A stretch of 38,230 nt of DNA from Caulobacter sp. Lineage in GTDB: Bacteria > Pseudomonadota > Alphaproteobacteria > Caulobacterales > Caulobacteraceae. Position numbers and translations under genes: made by a program. Location: the NCBI GenBank assembly GCA_021741355.1, contig JAIOXZ010000033.1:1-38230 (forward strand). Reading direction: 5' to 3'. This document shows positions 18,672-26,811 of this stretch, piece by piece (within the stretch, counting starts at the first letter, position 1; each line of letters starts with the position of its first letter). The notes under the pieces are model-generated. The model ran no database searches. It worked only from the letters and a program-made list of their open reading frames with translations, and was not told the origin of the DNA.

Positions 18672-19892
18672 TCAGGCGCTCCGCCGTACCGCCTTGCTCA
18701 CCTGCCAGGCCATGAACAGCGCCGGGATGCACAGGCCGGCCGCGACGGCGAAGGGCGCGCTGGGCCCGAAATTCATGAACAGCGGGGCGGCCATCAGCGG
18801 GCCGATGATCCGGGCCAGGGCGCCGGCGGCGGTGTTGAGGCCCATCATCTCGCCCTGCCGGTCGGGCGAGGACGACTTTGAGATGATCGCCCCGATGTTG
18901 GGGAAGGCCAGCGACTGGCCGAGCGCCACGGTCACCATGCCCATCACGGCCAGCTGCCAGTGCTCGACCAGCGGCTGGACCGCGAAGCCGACGAAGATCA
19001 GCGACAGGCCGATCATCATGGTCGTGGTCTCGCCGATCCGGCGCGCCAGGAAGCCGGTCAGCAGCCCCTGGGCCGTGGCGGCGGTGATGGCGATGGCGAA
19101 GAAGCAGAAGCCGATCTCCTTCGGGCCCCAGGCGAACTTCGCGTGCGCCCACAGGCCGAACGTCGCCTCCATCCCGGCGAACCCGGCCATCGAGATCAGG
19201 GTCACCAGCAGGGTGCGCCAGATCACCGGATGGGCCACGGCGTCGCCCAGGCCCTCAAGCCGCCCGCGTTGCGGCGCGTCCTTGTGGCCATGCCGTGTCT
19301 CGCGCACGAACAGGGTGATGCCGATGCCGGCCGCCAGCGCCAGGCAGGCGGCGAAATAGAGCGGCGGGCGGAAGCCGACCGTACCCAGATCCTCGCGCGC
19401 CAGCAGCCCGCCGATCGACGGCCCGGTCATGAATCCCAGCGAGAACGCCGCGCCCATCAGCCCCAGCCGCCCGGCGCGCCGGTCGGGCGGGGTGACGTCG
19501 GCGATATAGCCCTGGATGGTCGAGATGTTGCCGGTCAGCACCCCGCCGGTCAGCCGGATCAGGCAGGCGATCCACAGGTTCGGCGCGAACGCCAGCAGCA
19601 CATAGGTCAGGGCGTTGCCGAAGATGGTGATGATCAGCACCGGCCGCCGCCCGATCCGGTCCGACAGCCGGCCCCACAGCGGCTCGGCGAAGAAGTTGCC
19701 GACCGAATAGGCCGCGAACAGCACGAACACCTGCCAGTCCGGTGCGCCGAACGACTTGGCGTAGAACGGCAGCAGCGGAATGATCACCCCGAACCCGGCG
19801 ATGTTCACGAACACCACCGCCAGCAGGACGTAGAGCGCCTTGCTGTCCCCCTGCGAAGGGGCGGGTGCGGGGGATGTGGGGGCGGCGGTCAT
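18672..19892 (-). CDS. MFS drug/metabolite exporter (TetA-like, 12 TM)
   Basis: The 406-residue protein shows alternating hydrophobic segments consistent with 12 membrane helices. The loop after TM2 carries motif A, GRLSDRIGRRPVLI. The N-terminal helix starts ALYVLLAVVFVNIAGFGVIIPLLP, as in TetA-type proton antiporters. The Ala-rich N-terminus after ATG 19892 is short; the frame extends upstream through a REP element and was not used. It lies 93 bases before the marR gene on the same strand, so marR may be transcribed partly by readthrough. The exported compound is unknown. Confidence 0.9.
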   Translation of the reverse strand: MTAAPTSPAPAPSQGDSKALYVLLAVVFVNIAGFGVIIPLLPFYAKSFGAPDWQVFVLFAAYSVGNFFAEPLWGRLSDRIGRRPVLIITIFGNALTYVLLAFAPNLWIACLIRLTGGVLTGNISTIQGYIADVTPPDRRAGRLGLMGAAFSLGFMTGPSIGGLLAREDLGTVGFRPPLYFAACLALAAGIGITLFVRETRHGHKDAPQRGRLEGLGDAVAHPVIWRTLLVTLISMAGFAGMEATFGLWAHAKFAWGPKEIGFCFFAIAITAATAQGLLTGFLARRIGETTTMMIGLSLIFVGFAVQPLVEHWQLAVMGMVTVALGQSLAFPNIGAIISKSSSPDRQGEMMGLNTAAGALARIIGPLMAAPLFMNFGPSAPFAVAAGLCIPALFMAWQVSKAVRRSA

Positions 19893-19902
19893 GAGGGAGC
19901 GG

Positions 19903-19931
19903 GTCTTACGCCGTTGGGGTCCTGGCGGCAA
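19903..19931 (-). promoter_or_regulatory. Candidate promoter of the MFS exporter
   Basis: TTGCCG (19926-19931), a 17-base spacer and TAAGAC (19903-19908) on the minus strand, very close to ATG 19892. The -10 match is poor. No ribosome binding site is visible. Confidence 0.28.
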
Positions 19932-19944
19932 ATGGCGGGGGCGA

Positions 19945-19985
19945 GGGGACATGTTCGGATTGCAGGGCAATCCGTACGTGTCCCC
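19945..19985. repeat. Single REP-like long hairpin
   Basis: GGGGACATGT and ACGTGTCCCC form the outer stem, and CGGATTGC/GCAATCCG an inner perfect 8-bp stem with a 3-base loop. The outer arm is the same as in the REPIN at 10259-10337, but the inner stem is longer. It lies between the divergent MFS and hypothetical genes. Confidence 0.75.
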
Positions 19986-20066
19986 GATCAGGCGGGAGGA
20001 ACACCGACCGTTAAGCCGCGGCCGCTAGCATTCGCGCGGCATCGCAAGGCAGAAGGCTTCCGGCGC

Positions 20067-20843
20067 ATGAACATTTCCTCGGCCGTCCGCGCGACGGCGA
20101 CGGCCGCGCCGCGGGTCGAAAGCCGCGCCGCGCTGAAAGAGGCCGCAGAGGCCCGCGCAGCGACCGTCTCCGAGGCGGCGACGCGGGCCCGCTCTGGCCC
20201 CCGCATGGCAGCGTCCGAGTCGCGCAAGCAGCAGGCGAAGGCAAAGCTGCAGCAGGTCCGCGAGTGGCTGAAGATCGTCCGCAAGCTCTATGCCCAGAAT
20301 CCCGTCGGCATGGCCAAGACGCTCGCCCAGGTGTTCAAGGACCTGAAGGCGGCGGTCGCGGCCTACCGCGACGCCGGCGGCCAGGCCATGGGCGCGAGCG
20401 GCGCGGCGGTCGCCATGCCCCCTGCGCCGCCCCGGCCTGCCGGTGACGAGAAGGCGGCGGGCGCCGGGGAGGGCGAAAAGGCCGACGGCGCTGCGACAGC
20501 CGGTGACGGCGCGGTGGAAAAGGTCGGGGACGCCATGCCCGCGACCAGGCCCTCCGAGGGCGCCTCGCTGTATGCCGCCGTGGTGGACGAGGTGCGCAAG
20601 CAGCTCGGCGAAGACGGGCTCGACTTCCTCAAGGAGGTCCGCGGCATGGTCGACGACATCCGCAAGCTGCTCGAGGCCGCGCGCGGTCAGGCCGCCATCC
20701 GCCGGCGCGACAAGGACACCGACGAGGCGTTCGAGGCGGCCGACAAGGCGCTCAAGGACCTGAACGAAACCATGAACGACATGGAACGCCAGATCCGCCA
20801 CGACGCCCCGTCGGCCGGCATGACCCTGTCGGTAGCGGCCTAG
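20067..20843 (+). CDS. Hypothetical helical protein with Ala/Pro linker
   Basis: I do not recognise this 258-residue protein. It has an Ala-rich N-terminal helix region (about 1-50), a basic helix (KQQAKAKLQQVREWLKIVRK, about 54-73), a low-complexity linker rich in Ala, Gly, Pro and Glu (about 110-160), and a long charged C-terminal helix region (about 170-245) likely to form coiled coil (DDIRKLLEAARGQ, KALKDLNETMNDMERQIR). There is no signal peptide or membrane segment. GAAGG lies about 10 bases before ATG 20067. It is transcribed toward infC and separated from it by a bidirectional terminator. The layout suggests a scaffolding or filament-associated protein, which is inference. Confidence 0.75.
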   Translation: MNISSAVRATATAAPRVESRAALKEAAEARAATVSEAATRARSGPRMAASESRKQQAKAKLQQVREWLKIVRKLYAQNPVGMAKTLAQVFKDLKAAVAAYRDAGGQAMGASGAAVAMPPAPPRPAGDEKAAGAGEGEKADGAATAGDGAVEKVGDAMPATRPSEGASLYAAVVDEVRKQLGEDGLDFLKEVRGMVDDIRKLLEAARGQAAIRRRDKDTDEAFEAADKALKDLNETMNDMERQIRHDAPSAGMTLSVAA

Positions 20844-20868
20844 GCGCCTTCGCGGGCCCCAAACGCAA

Positions 20869-20896
20869 AACGCCCCGGCGGTGAGGCCGGGGCGTT
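20869..20896. terminator. Bidirectional terminator between the helical protein and infC
   Basis: AACGCCCCGGC pairs with GCCGGGGCGTT across a 6-base loop. The infC side continues as TTTTGCGTTT on the minus strand, so the stronger termination is for infC. Confidence 0.75.
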
Positions 20897-20919
20897 GCGC
20901 TGTCGGATGAAACCCGCGC

Positions 20920-21453
20920 CTACCGCGGCGCGAGGATCATGATCATCTGGCGGCCTTCCATGCGGGGCTCGTACTCGCACTTGGCCACGATCTCGAAGTC
21001 GGCGCGGACTTTCTGGAGCAGCTTCATCCCCAGTTCCGGGTGCGCCATTTCGCGGCCACGGAAGCGGAGGGTCACCTTCACCTTGTCGCCCTCTTCGAAG
21101 AAGCGGGTCATCGAGCGCGCCTTCACCTCGTAGTCGTGCACGTCGATGTTGGGACGGAGTTTGATCTCCTTGATTTCCACAACCTTCTGACGCTTGCGCG
21201 CTTCGTTCTTCTTCTTCTGCTCCTGGAACTTGAACTTGCCGTAGTCCAGGATCTTGCAGACGGGCGGGTCAGCGTTCGGAACGATCTCAACGAGATCCAG
21301 GCCGGCTTCCTCGGCGGCCTCGAGGGCGGCGGAGGTCGGCATCTCTCCCTGCTTCTCGCCGTTCTGGTCGATCAGCAGGACGCGCGGGACGCGGATCTCG
21401 TCGTTGATGCGCGGCCCGTCCTTGACGGGCGGCGTATTGTTGGGACGGCGAAT
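20920..21453 (-). CDS. infC: Translation initiation factor IF-3, ATT start
   Basis: IF-3 binds the 30S subunit and checks start-codon and initiator-tRNA pairing. From the first ATG (21342) only 140 residues would result, missing the conserved N-terminus. Read upstream in frame, the segment [20 protein letters not shown] completes the domain, and the only sensible start is ATT at 21451-21453, with GGAG 8 bases upstream, giving 177 residues. An ATT start is the classic infC arrangement and allows IF-3 to limit its own synthesis. The linker [18 protein letters not shown] and the C-domain ([16 protein letters not shown]) are present. It is a single gene here, apart from rpmI-rplT. Confidence 0.96.
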   Translation of the reverse strand: MRRPNNTPPVKDGPRINDEIRVPRVLLIDQNGEKQGEMPTSAALEAAEEAGLDLVEIVPNADPPVCKILDYGKFKFQEQKKKNEARKRQKVVEIKEIKLRPNIDVHDYEVKARSMTRFFEEGDKVKVTLRFRGREMAHPELGMKLLQKVRADFEIVAKCEYEPRMEGRQMIMILAPR

Positions 21454-21523
21454 AGGCGGTGCTCCGGTGGCTGTTTACATAATAGGACGCGGCCCGCCGA
21501 AGCGTTCCGTGACCCTTGCCTGC

Positions 21524-21552
21524 TATATGACCCTCCCCCCGGTTGCGATCAA
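21524..21552 (-). promoter_or_regulatory. Candidate infC promoter
   Basis: TTGATC (21547-21552) and CATATA (21524-21529), 17 bases apart on the minus strand, or TATAGC with a 19-base spacer. This gives about 65 bases of leader before the ATT start. Confidence 0.4.
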
Positions 21553-21594
21553 GCGTGGTCAGGACACAGGGGTGGGGGAAATGCAGGTGGGGAG

Positions 21595-21750
21595 GGAGTA
21601 GGGCGTAGGGAGTAGGGAGTAGTTGGCCGGTGGGGCGATCGGCATCGAGGCCGGGCGGTTGACGCCGCCGTCTCCGCAACCGCGATCTGCTACTCCCTAC
21701 TCCCTACTCCCTACTCCCTACTCCCTACTCCCTACGCCCTACTCCCTACC
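21595..21750. repeat. Inverted arrays of a heptanucleotide repeat
   Basis: Right array (21690-21750): eight CTACTCC units, one of them CTACGCC, plus CTACC. Left array (21595-21622): four GGAGTAG units, one GGCGTAG, in the opposite orientation. The variant unit sits at the same relative place in both, so the left is an inverted copy of the right end. About 67 bases of GC-rich spacer lie between. The right array includes the TAG stop of the GT9 gene. No gene is visible in it. Confidence 0.9.
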
Positions 21751-22717
21751 GCGGCAGCAGCGACCACGCCGCCGTGGCGACGGTTTCGACCGGCAATTCG
21801 GCCAGCGTCGGCGACTGGATCACGGCCACATGGCCGCGCGGGGCGTTGACCAGGGTGTCGGCCGCGCCGTCGAACAGCGCGATGGTCGGCGCCCCGGCGG
21901 CGGCGATCAGGTGCATCGGGCCGGTGTTGTTGCCGATGGCCAGCGCCGCCCGCGCGCCGAGCACGGCGATCTGGGCGAAGTCGGTGCGACCGGTCAGGTC
22001 GCGGGCCTGTCCGACGGTCTTCTGGATCGTGCGGGCCATGGCGCTTTCCTGCGGCCCGCCGATGATCACGATGTCGTAGCCGCGCGCCTTCAGCTGGGTA
22101 GCCAGCTCGGCGTAGCGGTTGATCGGCCAGCGCTTCTCGGGACGGTTCTCGCCGCCGCCGGGCACCATCAGCACAAACGGTTTGGGGGCCGCTGCGCCGG
22201 GCACGGGCCGGGGCTCGGTCGCGCGACGCAGCACCCAGCTCAGGTCCGGCGGCGGGGCGTCGCCGGGCGCGGTCGGGGCGTCCGGCCAGGCGCCGGCGAC
22301 CATCAGCTGCTCGGCGTGCCGCTCCAGCGTATGCATCTGCGCGCGACCGGGATTGCGATGTTGCAGCCGCGCGCCGGGCGCCGCGCCGGACCAGGCCGGC
22401 GGAAACGGCTTGAGCAGCTGGAACAGGAACCGGCTGGTGGACGAGCTTTCCAGATCATAGACCCGGTCGTAGCGCGCGCTCTTGACCTGGCCGCGCAGCG
22501 CCAGCCACTCGCCGGGCGAGCCGGGGCGGGCGTTGGTCTCGATGCTGTTGAAATAGGGGCTGGCTTTGGCCAGGGCCTCGAACTGCGGCGCCGTCAGCAG
22601 GGTGATCTTGGCGTGCGGGTGCGCCAGCCGGATCCGCTTCATCGCGGCCAGCGACAGCACGAACTCTCCGATGGAGCCCGCCTGGATAACCAGCACCTTC
22701 TTGATCTCGCGGCTCAC
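21746..22717 (-). CDS. Glycosyltransferase family 9 (heptosyltransferase-like)
   Basis: The 323-residue protein starts SREIKKVLVIQAGSIGEFVL, the GT9 N-terminal Rossmann strand with the Gly-Asp/Glu-type loop, and in the C-terminal half has MVPGGGENRPEKRWP and the donor-site block AIGNNTGPMHLIAAAG-PTIALFDG. GT9 enzymes such as WaaC and WaaF add heptose or related sugars to the lipopolysaccharide core in the cytoplasm. I chose GTG 22717, which overlaps the stop of the upstream GT4 gene as GTGA. The two glycosyltransferases are likely translated together and act in one surface-sugar pathway. The stop codon lies within the heptamer array. Confidence 0.9.
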   Translation of the reverse strand: MSREIKKVLVIQAGSIGEFVLSLAAMKRIRLAHPHAKITLLTAPQFEALAKASPYFNSIETNARPGSPGEWLALRGQVKSARYDRVYDLESSSTSRFLFQLLKPFPPAWSGAAPGARLQHRNPGRAQMHTLERHAEQLMVAGAWPDAPTAPGDAPPPDLSWVLRRATEPRPVPGAAAPKPFVLMVPGGGENRPEKRWPINRYAELATQLKARGYDIVIIGGPQESAMARTIQKTVGQARDLTGRTDFAQIAVLGARAALAIGNNTGPMHLIAAAGAPTIALFDGAADTLVNAPRGHVAVIQSPTLAELPVETVATAAWSLLPR

Positions 22718-23880
22718 GCTCTCGCCTCCAGCACGCGTGCATAGACCTCCAATGTGGCCTCGCACATGGCGTCGACGGAATAAAGGCGTCTCGCGCGTGA
22801 GGCGGCGGCCTCGCCCATCGCCCGGCGCCGCTCCCCGCCGACGGTGAGGGCGGTGGTCATGGCCCGCGCCCAGGCGTCGACATCCCCCGGCGGGACCCGC
22901 CAGCCGGTCTCGCCCTCGACCACGGTTTCGCGCGCGCCGCCGTGATCGGAGACGATCACCGGCCGTTCCATCACCTGTGGCTCGACGGCGGTCCGGCCGA
23001 ACGATTCCGGCTTCAGCGTCGGCAGCAGCGCGACATCGGCCAGGCGGAAGGCGGCCGGCATGTCGTCGCAGTGACCGACCACCTTGACGACCTCACCCAT
23101 GCCGGCGTCGGCGATGGCCGTCAGGATCTCCTGGCGGTACTCGGTGCGGCCCTGGTCGTCGCCGGCGAAGACGACCACGAAGTCGTTGCGGCCTTGCGCC
23201 TTCATCCGCGCGGCGGCGGCGATGATCGAGAGGTGACCCTTGATCCGCGTCAGCCGCCCGCCCAGCAGGAAGACCAGCTTCGCCCGGTCGGCCGGAAGGC
23301 CCCAGGCGGCGCGCAGGCCGTCGATCCGTTCGGGCGGGACCTTGCGGGGGTCGAACCGCGTCAGGTCCACGCCGCGCGGGATGGTGACGATCCTGTTCGG
23401 GTCCAGATGGTGCTGCGCCAGCACATGGTCACGCGTGTAGTCGGAGTTGGCGATCACCAGATCGCCCCGCGTCATCACCGCATTATACCAGCGCTTGAGG
23501 CCGCTGTGGGCGTTGTAGACCCCGTGATAGGTCGCCACGAACGGCACGCCGGTCGCATGGGCCGCCCACAGGGCGCTGAACGCCGGCGCGCGCGAGCGGG
23601 CGTGGACCAGGCTGACCTTCTCGGTGCGGATCAGGTCGATCAGCCGCGCGGCGTTGCCCAGCATGACCAGCGGATTCTTCGACTGGACGGGCATCTCGTG
23701 CAGCCGCCCGCCGTCGGCCAGCAGCCGGCTGGTCATCCGCCCGCCGCGCGAGGCGACCAGCGCCTTGCCGCCCGCAGCGATCACCGCCTGGGCGACATCG
23801 ATGGTGGTCTGCTCGGCTCCGCCCGTCTCGAGTTCGGGGGTTACCTGCAGAAGCGTGAAATCGGCGGGGAGTTTGGTCAC
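22714..23880 (-). CDS. Glycosyltransferase family 4
   Basis: The 388-residue protein has the GT-B fold signature: the N-terminal LLQVTPELETGGAEQTTID loop, a middle NSDYTRDHVLAQ-VTIPRGVDLTRFDP segment, LVFLLGGRLTRIKGH at the start of the C-domain, and PESFGRTAVEP, the EX7E motif that contacts the nucleotide-sugar donor. This retaining enzyme transfers a sugar onto lipid-linked or core saccharide; donor and acceptor are unknown. I chose GTG 23880; an ATG at 23916 is possible, while the residues further upstream (to 23973) are encoded by a dispersed repeat. It is coupled to the GT9 gene downstream. Confidence 0.9.
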   Translation of the reverse strand: MTKLPADFTLLQVTPELETGGAEQTTIDVAQAVIAAGGKALVASRGGRMTSRLLADGGRLHEMPVQSKNPLVMLGNAARLIDLIRTEKVSLVHARSRAPAFSALWAAHATGVPFVATYHGVYNAHSGLKRWYNAVMTRGDLVIANSDYTRDHVLAQHHLDPNRIVTIPRGVDLTRFDPRKVPPERIDGLRAAWGLPADRAKLVFLLGGRLTRIKGHLSIIAAAARMKAQGRNDFVVVFAGDDQGRTEYRQEILTAIADAGMGEVVKVVGHCDDMPAAFRLADVALLPTLKPESFGRTAVEPQVMERPVIVSDHGGARETVVEGETGWRVPPGDVDAWARAMTTALTVGGERRRAMGEAAASRARRLYSVDAMCEATLEVYARVLEARA

Positions 23881-23911
23881 CGCCCTTGCATACCCCAGAC
23901 TCTCCCACGCC

Positions 23912-24041
23912 GTCATGGCCCGACTTGTTCGGGTTGCCCACACCCTCGTCATGGTCGGACTTGTTCCGACCACCCATGCGTGGTGAGCCTACCGCTTCGG
24001 GCACGACGTTCATGGGTCGTCGGAACAAGTCCGACGATGAC
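23912..24041. repeat. Three copies of a 29-31 bp palindromic repeat
   Basis: Units at 23912-23940, 23948-23978 and, inverted, 24011-24041 share GTCATSGTCGGACTTGTTCC and a CGACC/GACGACCCATG end. Units B and C form a large inverted pair. The element occupies the gap between the divergent GT4 and hydrolase genes and supplies false N-terminal codons to both. Confidence 0.85.
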
Positions 24042-24054
24042 GGAAATGGGATTG

Positions 24055-24801
24055 ATGAGCGAAGAAGCGGGATTCCTCGATCGCGGCGATGGCCAGCAGG
24101 TCGCCTGGCGGCGCGTGGCCGGGCGAGGGCCAACGGTGGTCTGGCTGGGCGGTTTCATGTCGGACATGGCCGGAACCAAGGCCCAGGCGCTGGCCGACCG
24201 GGCGTTGGCCGAGGGCCGGGCCTTCCTGCGGTTCGACTACTTGGGCCACGGCGAATCGAGCGGCGCCTTTCGCGAGGGCACGATCAGCCGCTGGCGGGCC
24301 GACGCTATCGCGGCGATCGAGGCCCTGACCGAGGGCCCGCTGGTGCTGGTTGGCTCCTCAATGGGCGGCTGGATCAGCTGCCTCGTTGCGGCGGTGATGC
24401 CCGAGCGGCTGCATGCGATGGTGCTGATCGCCCCGGCCGCCGACTTCACCGAGGCCCTGATGAAGCCCGGCCTGCCGCCGGAGGCCCACGAGGCGCTCGC
24501 GCGGGAGGGGGAGTGGGTCCGCCCGTCGCTCTACGAGCCGACCGGCTACCCGATCACCCGCGCCCTGCTCGAAGACGGCGCCCGCTGGACGATCCTCGGC
24601 GCGCCCGTGCCCATCGATGTCCCCGTGCGCATCCTCCAGGGCCGCGAGGACCCCGACGTGCCGTGGCTGCACGCGCTGAAACTGGCCAACGCGATCCGCA
24701 GCGAGGATGTCGTCTTCACCCTGATCAAGGACGGCGACCACCGCCTGAGCCGGGAGCAGGACATCGCGCGGTTGCTGGCGACGGTCGCTGAGGTGACCTA
24801 A
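24055..24801 (+). CDS. Alpha/beta hydrolase (ABHD10-like serine esterase)
   Basis: The 248-residue protein shows the alpha/beta-hydrolase core: an oxyanion loop at TVVWLGGFMSDMAGTKA, FDYLGHGESSG, the nucleophile elbow VGSSMGGWIS, a late acid in LQGREDPDVP, and the catalytic His in KDGDHRLSRE. This order and spacing are like ABHD10/esterase proteins that cleave acyl esters or thioesters. Start codons at 24037, 24046 and 24055 are all in frame; I chose 24055 because the upstream codons fall in or next to the repeat. No signal peptide. It is convergent with the patatin gene. Substrate unknown. Confidence 0.88.
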   Translation: MSEEAGFLDRGDGQQVAWRRVAGRGPTVVWLGGFMSDMAGTKAQALADRALAEGRAFLRFDYLGHGESSGAFREGTISRWRADAIAAIEALTEGPLVLVGSSMGGWISCLVAAVMPERLHAMVLIAPAADFTEALMKPGLPPEAHEALAREGEWVRPSLYEPTGYPITRALLEDGARWTILGAPVPIDVPVRILQGREDPDVPWLHALKLANAIRSEDVVFTLIKDGDHRLSREQDIARLLATVAEVT

Positions 24802-24808
24802 ACGCAAT

Positions 24809-24922
24809 TCCTCCCCGCTTCGCGGGGAGGGGGACCGCCGGAGGCGGTGGAGGGGAGTCGGTGCACGGACTCCCCTCCACCACGCTTCGCGTGGTCCCCC
24901 TCCCCAGCTTTGCTGGGGAGGA
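24809..24922. repeat. Large compound palindrome between convergent genes
   Basis: Nested hairpins: CTCCCCGCTTCGCGGGGAG, ACCGCCGGAGGCGGT, an outer GGAGGGGAGTC/GACTCCCCTCC pair, ACCACGCTTCGCGTGGT and CTCCCCAGCTTTGCTGGGGAG. It fills the gap between the hydrolase and patatin stops and may end transcription from both sides. No gene is visible in it. Confidence 0.85.
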
Positions 24923-24933
24923 TCTACCTGTCT

Positions 24934-25797
24934 TTACCCCCAGAACGCCGCGACCCTCGCCGCTTCCGCCTGCCCCTGAGCAAACCCCGCCCGGGCGATC
25001 GCCTCGCGGTTGGAGCTGTCCATCAGGTTCGGCCCGAACGCTTCTCCACACGCTGCGTCCGGAACCAGCAACAGTGCCTCGCCGCCGTGGGCGCGGATCA
25101 CCGCCGCCTCGGCTTCCAGCCTTGGCAGCATCATCGGCGCGAACGCCGGCGGCATCACCGCCACGATGATCACCCTGCCGTGGTCCCTCGCCATGTCGGC
25201 GTTGGTGCCGGACCGCATGCCGCCGTCCATGTAGCGGCGGCCGTCAATCGTGATCGGCGGGAAGATGGCCGGCACCGAACAGGACGAGGCGACCCCCCGG
25301 CCGAGCGGCGCGGCGGTGTCCTGGCTCCAGAGCACGAACTCGCCGGTCGCCGTGTCGATCGCCGTGCAGGCATAGCGCGCCGGCCAGGGCTGTTCCTCGG
25401 CAATTGGCCCGAAACCCTTGATGAACACCTCTTCGCTGACGGTCTGGCCGTTCAGCGAGATCTGACCGAGCTCGAGCATCAGCTCGTGCGGCATGTCGCC
25501 TTCCGGGGGACGGCGCGCGAACACGCTCATCAGCGGCATCAGGTCGGGCGCGGCGCCGGAGCCCTTCGACTGGACCTCCTTCGCGCGGGCGGCGTTGGCG
25601 AACTCCGCCTCCAGCATCTGCGCCGGCCGATGTCCGGTCGCCAGGAGCGCGCCACAGACCGAGCCCGCCGAGGTGCCGAGGATCCAGTCGGCATGGCTGA
25701 TGTCGGCCCCCGACTCCGCCAGACCGGCGATCAGCCCCGTCTCCCAGGCGATGCCCACCGGCCCGCCGCCGCCCAGAACCAGAGCCCGTGTCGTCAT
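24934..25797 (-). CDS. Patatin-like phospholipase
   Basis: The 287-residue protein has the patatin Ser-Asp dyad: the oxyanion GGGGPVGIAWE (residues 9-19), the nucleophile elbow GTSAGSVCG (about residues 42-50) and the catalytic Asp in RYMDGGMRSGTN (about residue 188). Patatin enzymes release acyl chains from phospholipids or other lipids. No signal peptide or membrane helix is seen, so it is likely cytoplasmic. It overlaps the stop-start junction with the SDR gene upstream as ATGA, so the two are co-translated. Confidence 0.92.
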   Translation of the reverse strand: MTTRALVLGGGGPVGIAWETGLIAGLAESGADISHADWILGTSAGSVCGALLATGHRPAQMLEAEFANAARAKEVQSKGSGAAPDLMPLMSVFARRPPEGDMPHELMLELGQISLNGQTVSEEVFIKGFGPIAEEQPWPARYACTAIDTATGEFVLWSQDTAAPLGRGVASSCSVPAIFPPITIDGRRYMDGGMRSGTNADMARDHGRVIIVAVMPPAFAPMMLPRLEAEAAVIRAHGGEALLLVPDAACGEAFGPNLMDSSNREAIARAGFAQGQAEAARVAAFWG

Positions 25798-26672
25798 GAT
25801 GCGTTTCCCCCGCCCTCGGCGGCGAGGATCGCCGTCAGGCCTTCACGATAGGTCGGATATTGCGGGCGCCAACCCAGCTCGGCCTTGGCCAGCGCGTTGG
25901 AGACCCGCTTGTTCTCGCCCCAGAAGCGCCGGGCGGCCGGCGTCAGGTCGGCGTCGTCGAACGCGACCAGCTTCGGCGGCGGCATCCCGACCAGCTTCGC
26001 GGCGAAGGCGTTCACCTCGTGCGAAGGCGCCGGCTCGTCGTCACAGAGATTGTAGCTCGCGCCGGCGCGCGGCCGGGCGATCGAGGCGGCCAGGCCGGCG
26101 GCGATGTCGTCCACATGGATGCGACTGAACATCTGGCCCGGCTTGACGATGCCATGCGCGGTCCCGTCCCGCGCCCGGTCGAGCGCCGAACGGCCTGGAC
26201 CATAGATGCCGGGCAGGCGGAAGGCGGTGACGGTCAGGCCCATCCCGCGCCCCACCTGCCGCCAGTCGCGCTCGGCGGAGACCCGCCGCGCGCTCTCCAC
26301 CGACCGCGCGCTCAGCGGCCCGGCCTCGAACACCCAGCGCCCCTCGCGGTCGCCATAGACGCCGGTGGTCGAGAGATAGCCGATCCAGTCGGGAAACGCG
26401 TTCGCCTCGGCCAGCGCCGGAATCAGGGTGTTGAGCCCCGGACAGCCGGCCTCGGTCGGCGGAGCGGTGATCAGAATGGCAGTGGCCGTCTTCAGCGCCG
26501 CGACCAGGCCGGGCCGGTCGTCGGTCGCGACCGGCGACACCCCGTTGGCGCGCGCCTTGGCGGCGGTGGTGTCCGACCGGACCACAGCAGTAACGCGCCA
26601 GCCGTCAGCCATCAGCCGCCGCGACAGCGCCTGGCCGGTGAACCCGTAGCCGAAGGTGAGGAGGTGGTTCAT
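25794..26672 (-). CDS. NAD(P)-binding SDR/epimerase-like protein (YeeZ type)
   Basis: The 292-residue product starts MNHLLTFGYGFTGQALSRRL, a Rossmann dinucleotide site with GYGFTG. Other signs are LSTTGVYGDREGRWV, with Ser-Thr-Tyr in the catalytic region, RLPGIYGPGRSALD and FSRIHVDDIAAGLAASI, all found in extended SDR proteins. It is shorter than UDP-sugar epimerases and closer to YeeZ-like proteins, whose substrates are unknown. The ATG 26672 start is preferred because the upstream 27 codons come from a 116-bp repeat. Confidence 0.85.
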   Translation of the reverse strand: MNHLLTFGYGFTGQALSRRLMADGWRVTAVVRSDTTAAKARANGVSPVATDDRPGLVAALKTATAILITAPPTEAGCPGLNTLIPALAEANAFPDWIGYLSTTGVYGDREGRWVFEAGPLSARSVESARRVSAERDWRQVGRGMGLTVTAFRLPGIYGPGRSALDRARDGTAHGIVKPGQMFSRIHVDDIAAGLAASIARPRAGASYNLCDDEPAPSHEVNAFAAKLVGMPPPKLVAFDDADLTPAARRFWGENKRVSNALAKAELGWRPQYPTYREGLTAILAAEGGGNAS

Positions 26673-26689
26673 GGCTGCGGCGCGCCCGT

Positions 26690-26805
26690 GCGTCCTTCGA
26701 GACGCGATCCTGAGGGATCGCTCCTCAGGATGACGCAAAGGGTTGGACCGCAATAGTGTTCGTCATGGTGAGGAGCGAGCATCAGGCGAGCGTCTCGAAC
26801 CACGC
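26690..26805. repeat. 116-bp inverted-repeat element, copy 2
   Basis: The ends GCGTCCTTCGAGACGC (26690-26705) and GCGTCTCGAACCACGC (26790-26805) are identical to those of the element at 15860-15975, and the internal CTCCTCAGGATGACG and GTCATGGTGAGGAGC pair is also shared. It lies between the galU stop and the SDR gene and probably serves as a 3' structure for galU. Confidence 0.85.
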
Positions 26806-26811
26806 AAAAAC

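Noticed and set aside
18960..20066. Upstream in-frame extension of the helical protein gene
   Set aside because: It is antisense to the MFS gene, with Arg/Gln/Gly-rich sequence. The ATG at 20067 with an upstream GAAGG starts the natural protein.
21690..21750. Heptamer array considered as a CRISPR array
   Set aside because: Units are 7 bases with no spacers, so it is a simple tandem repeat.
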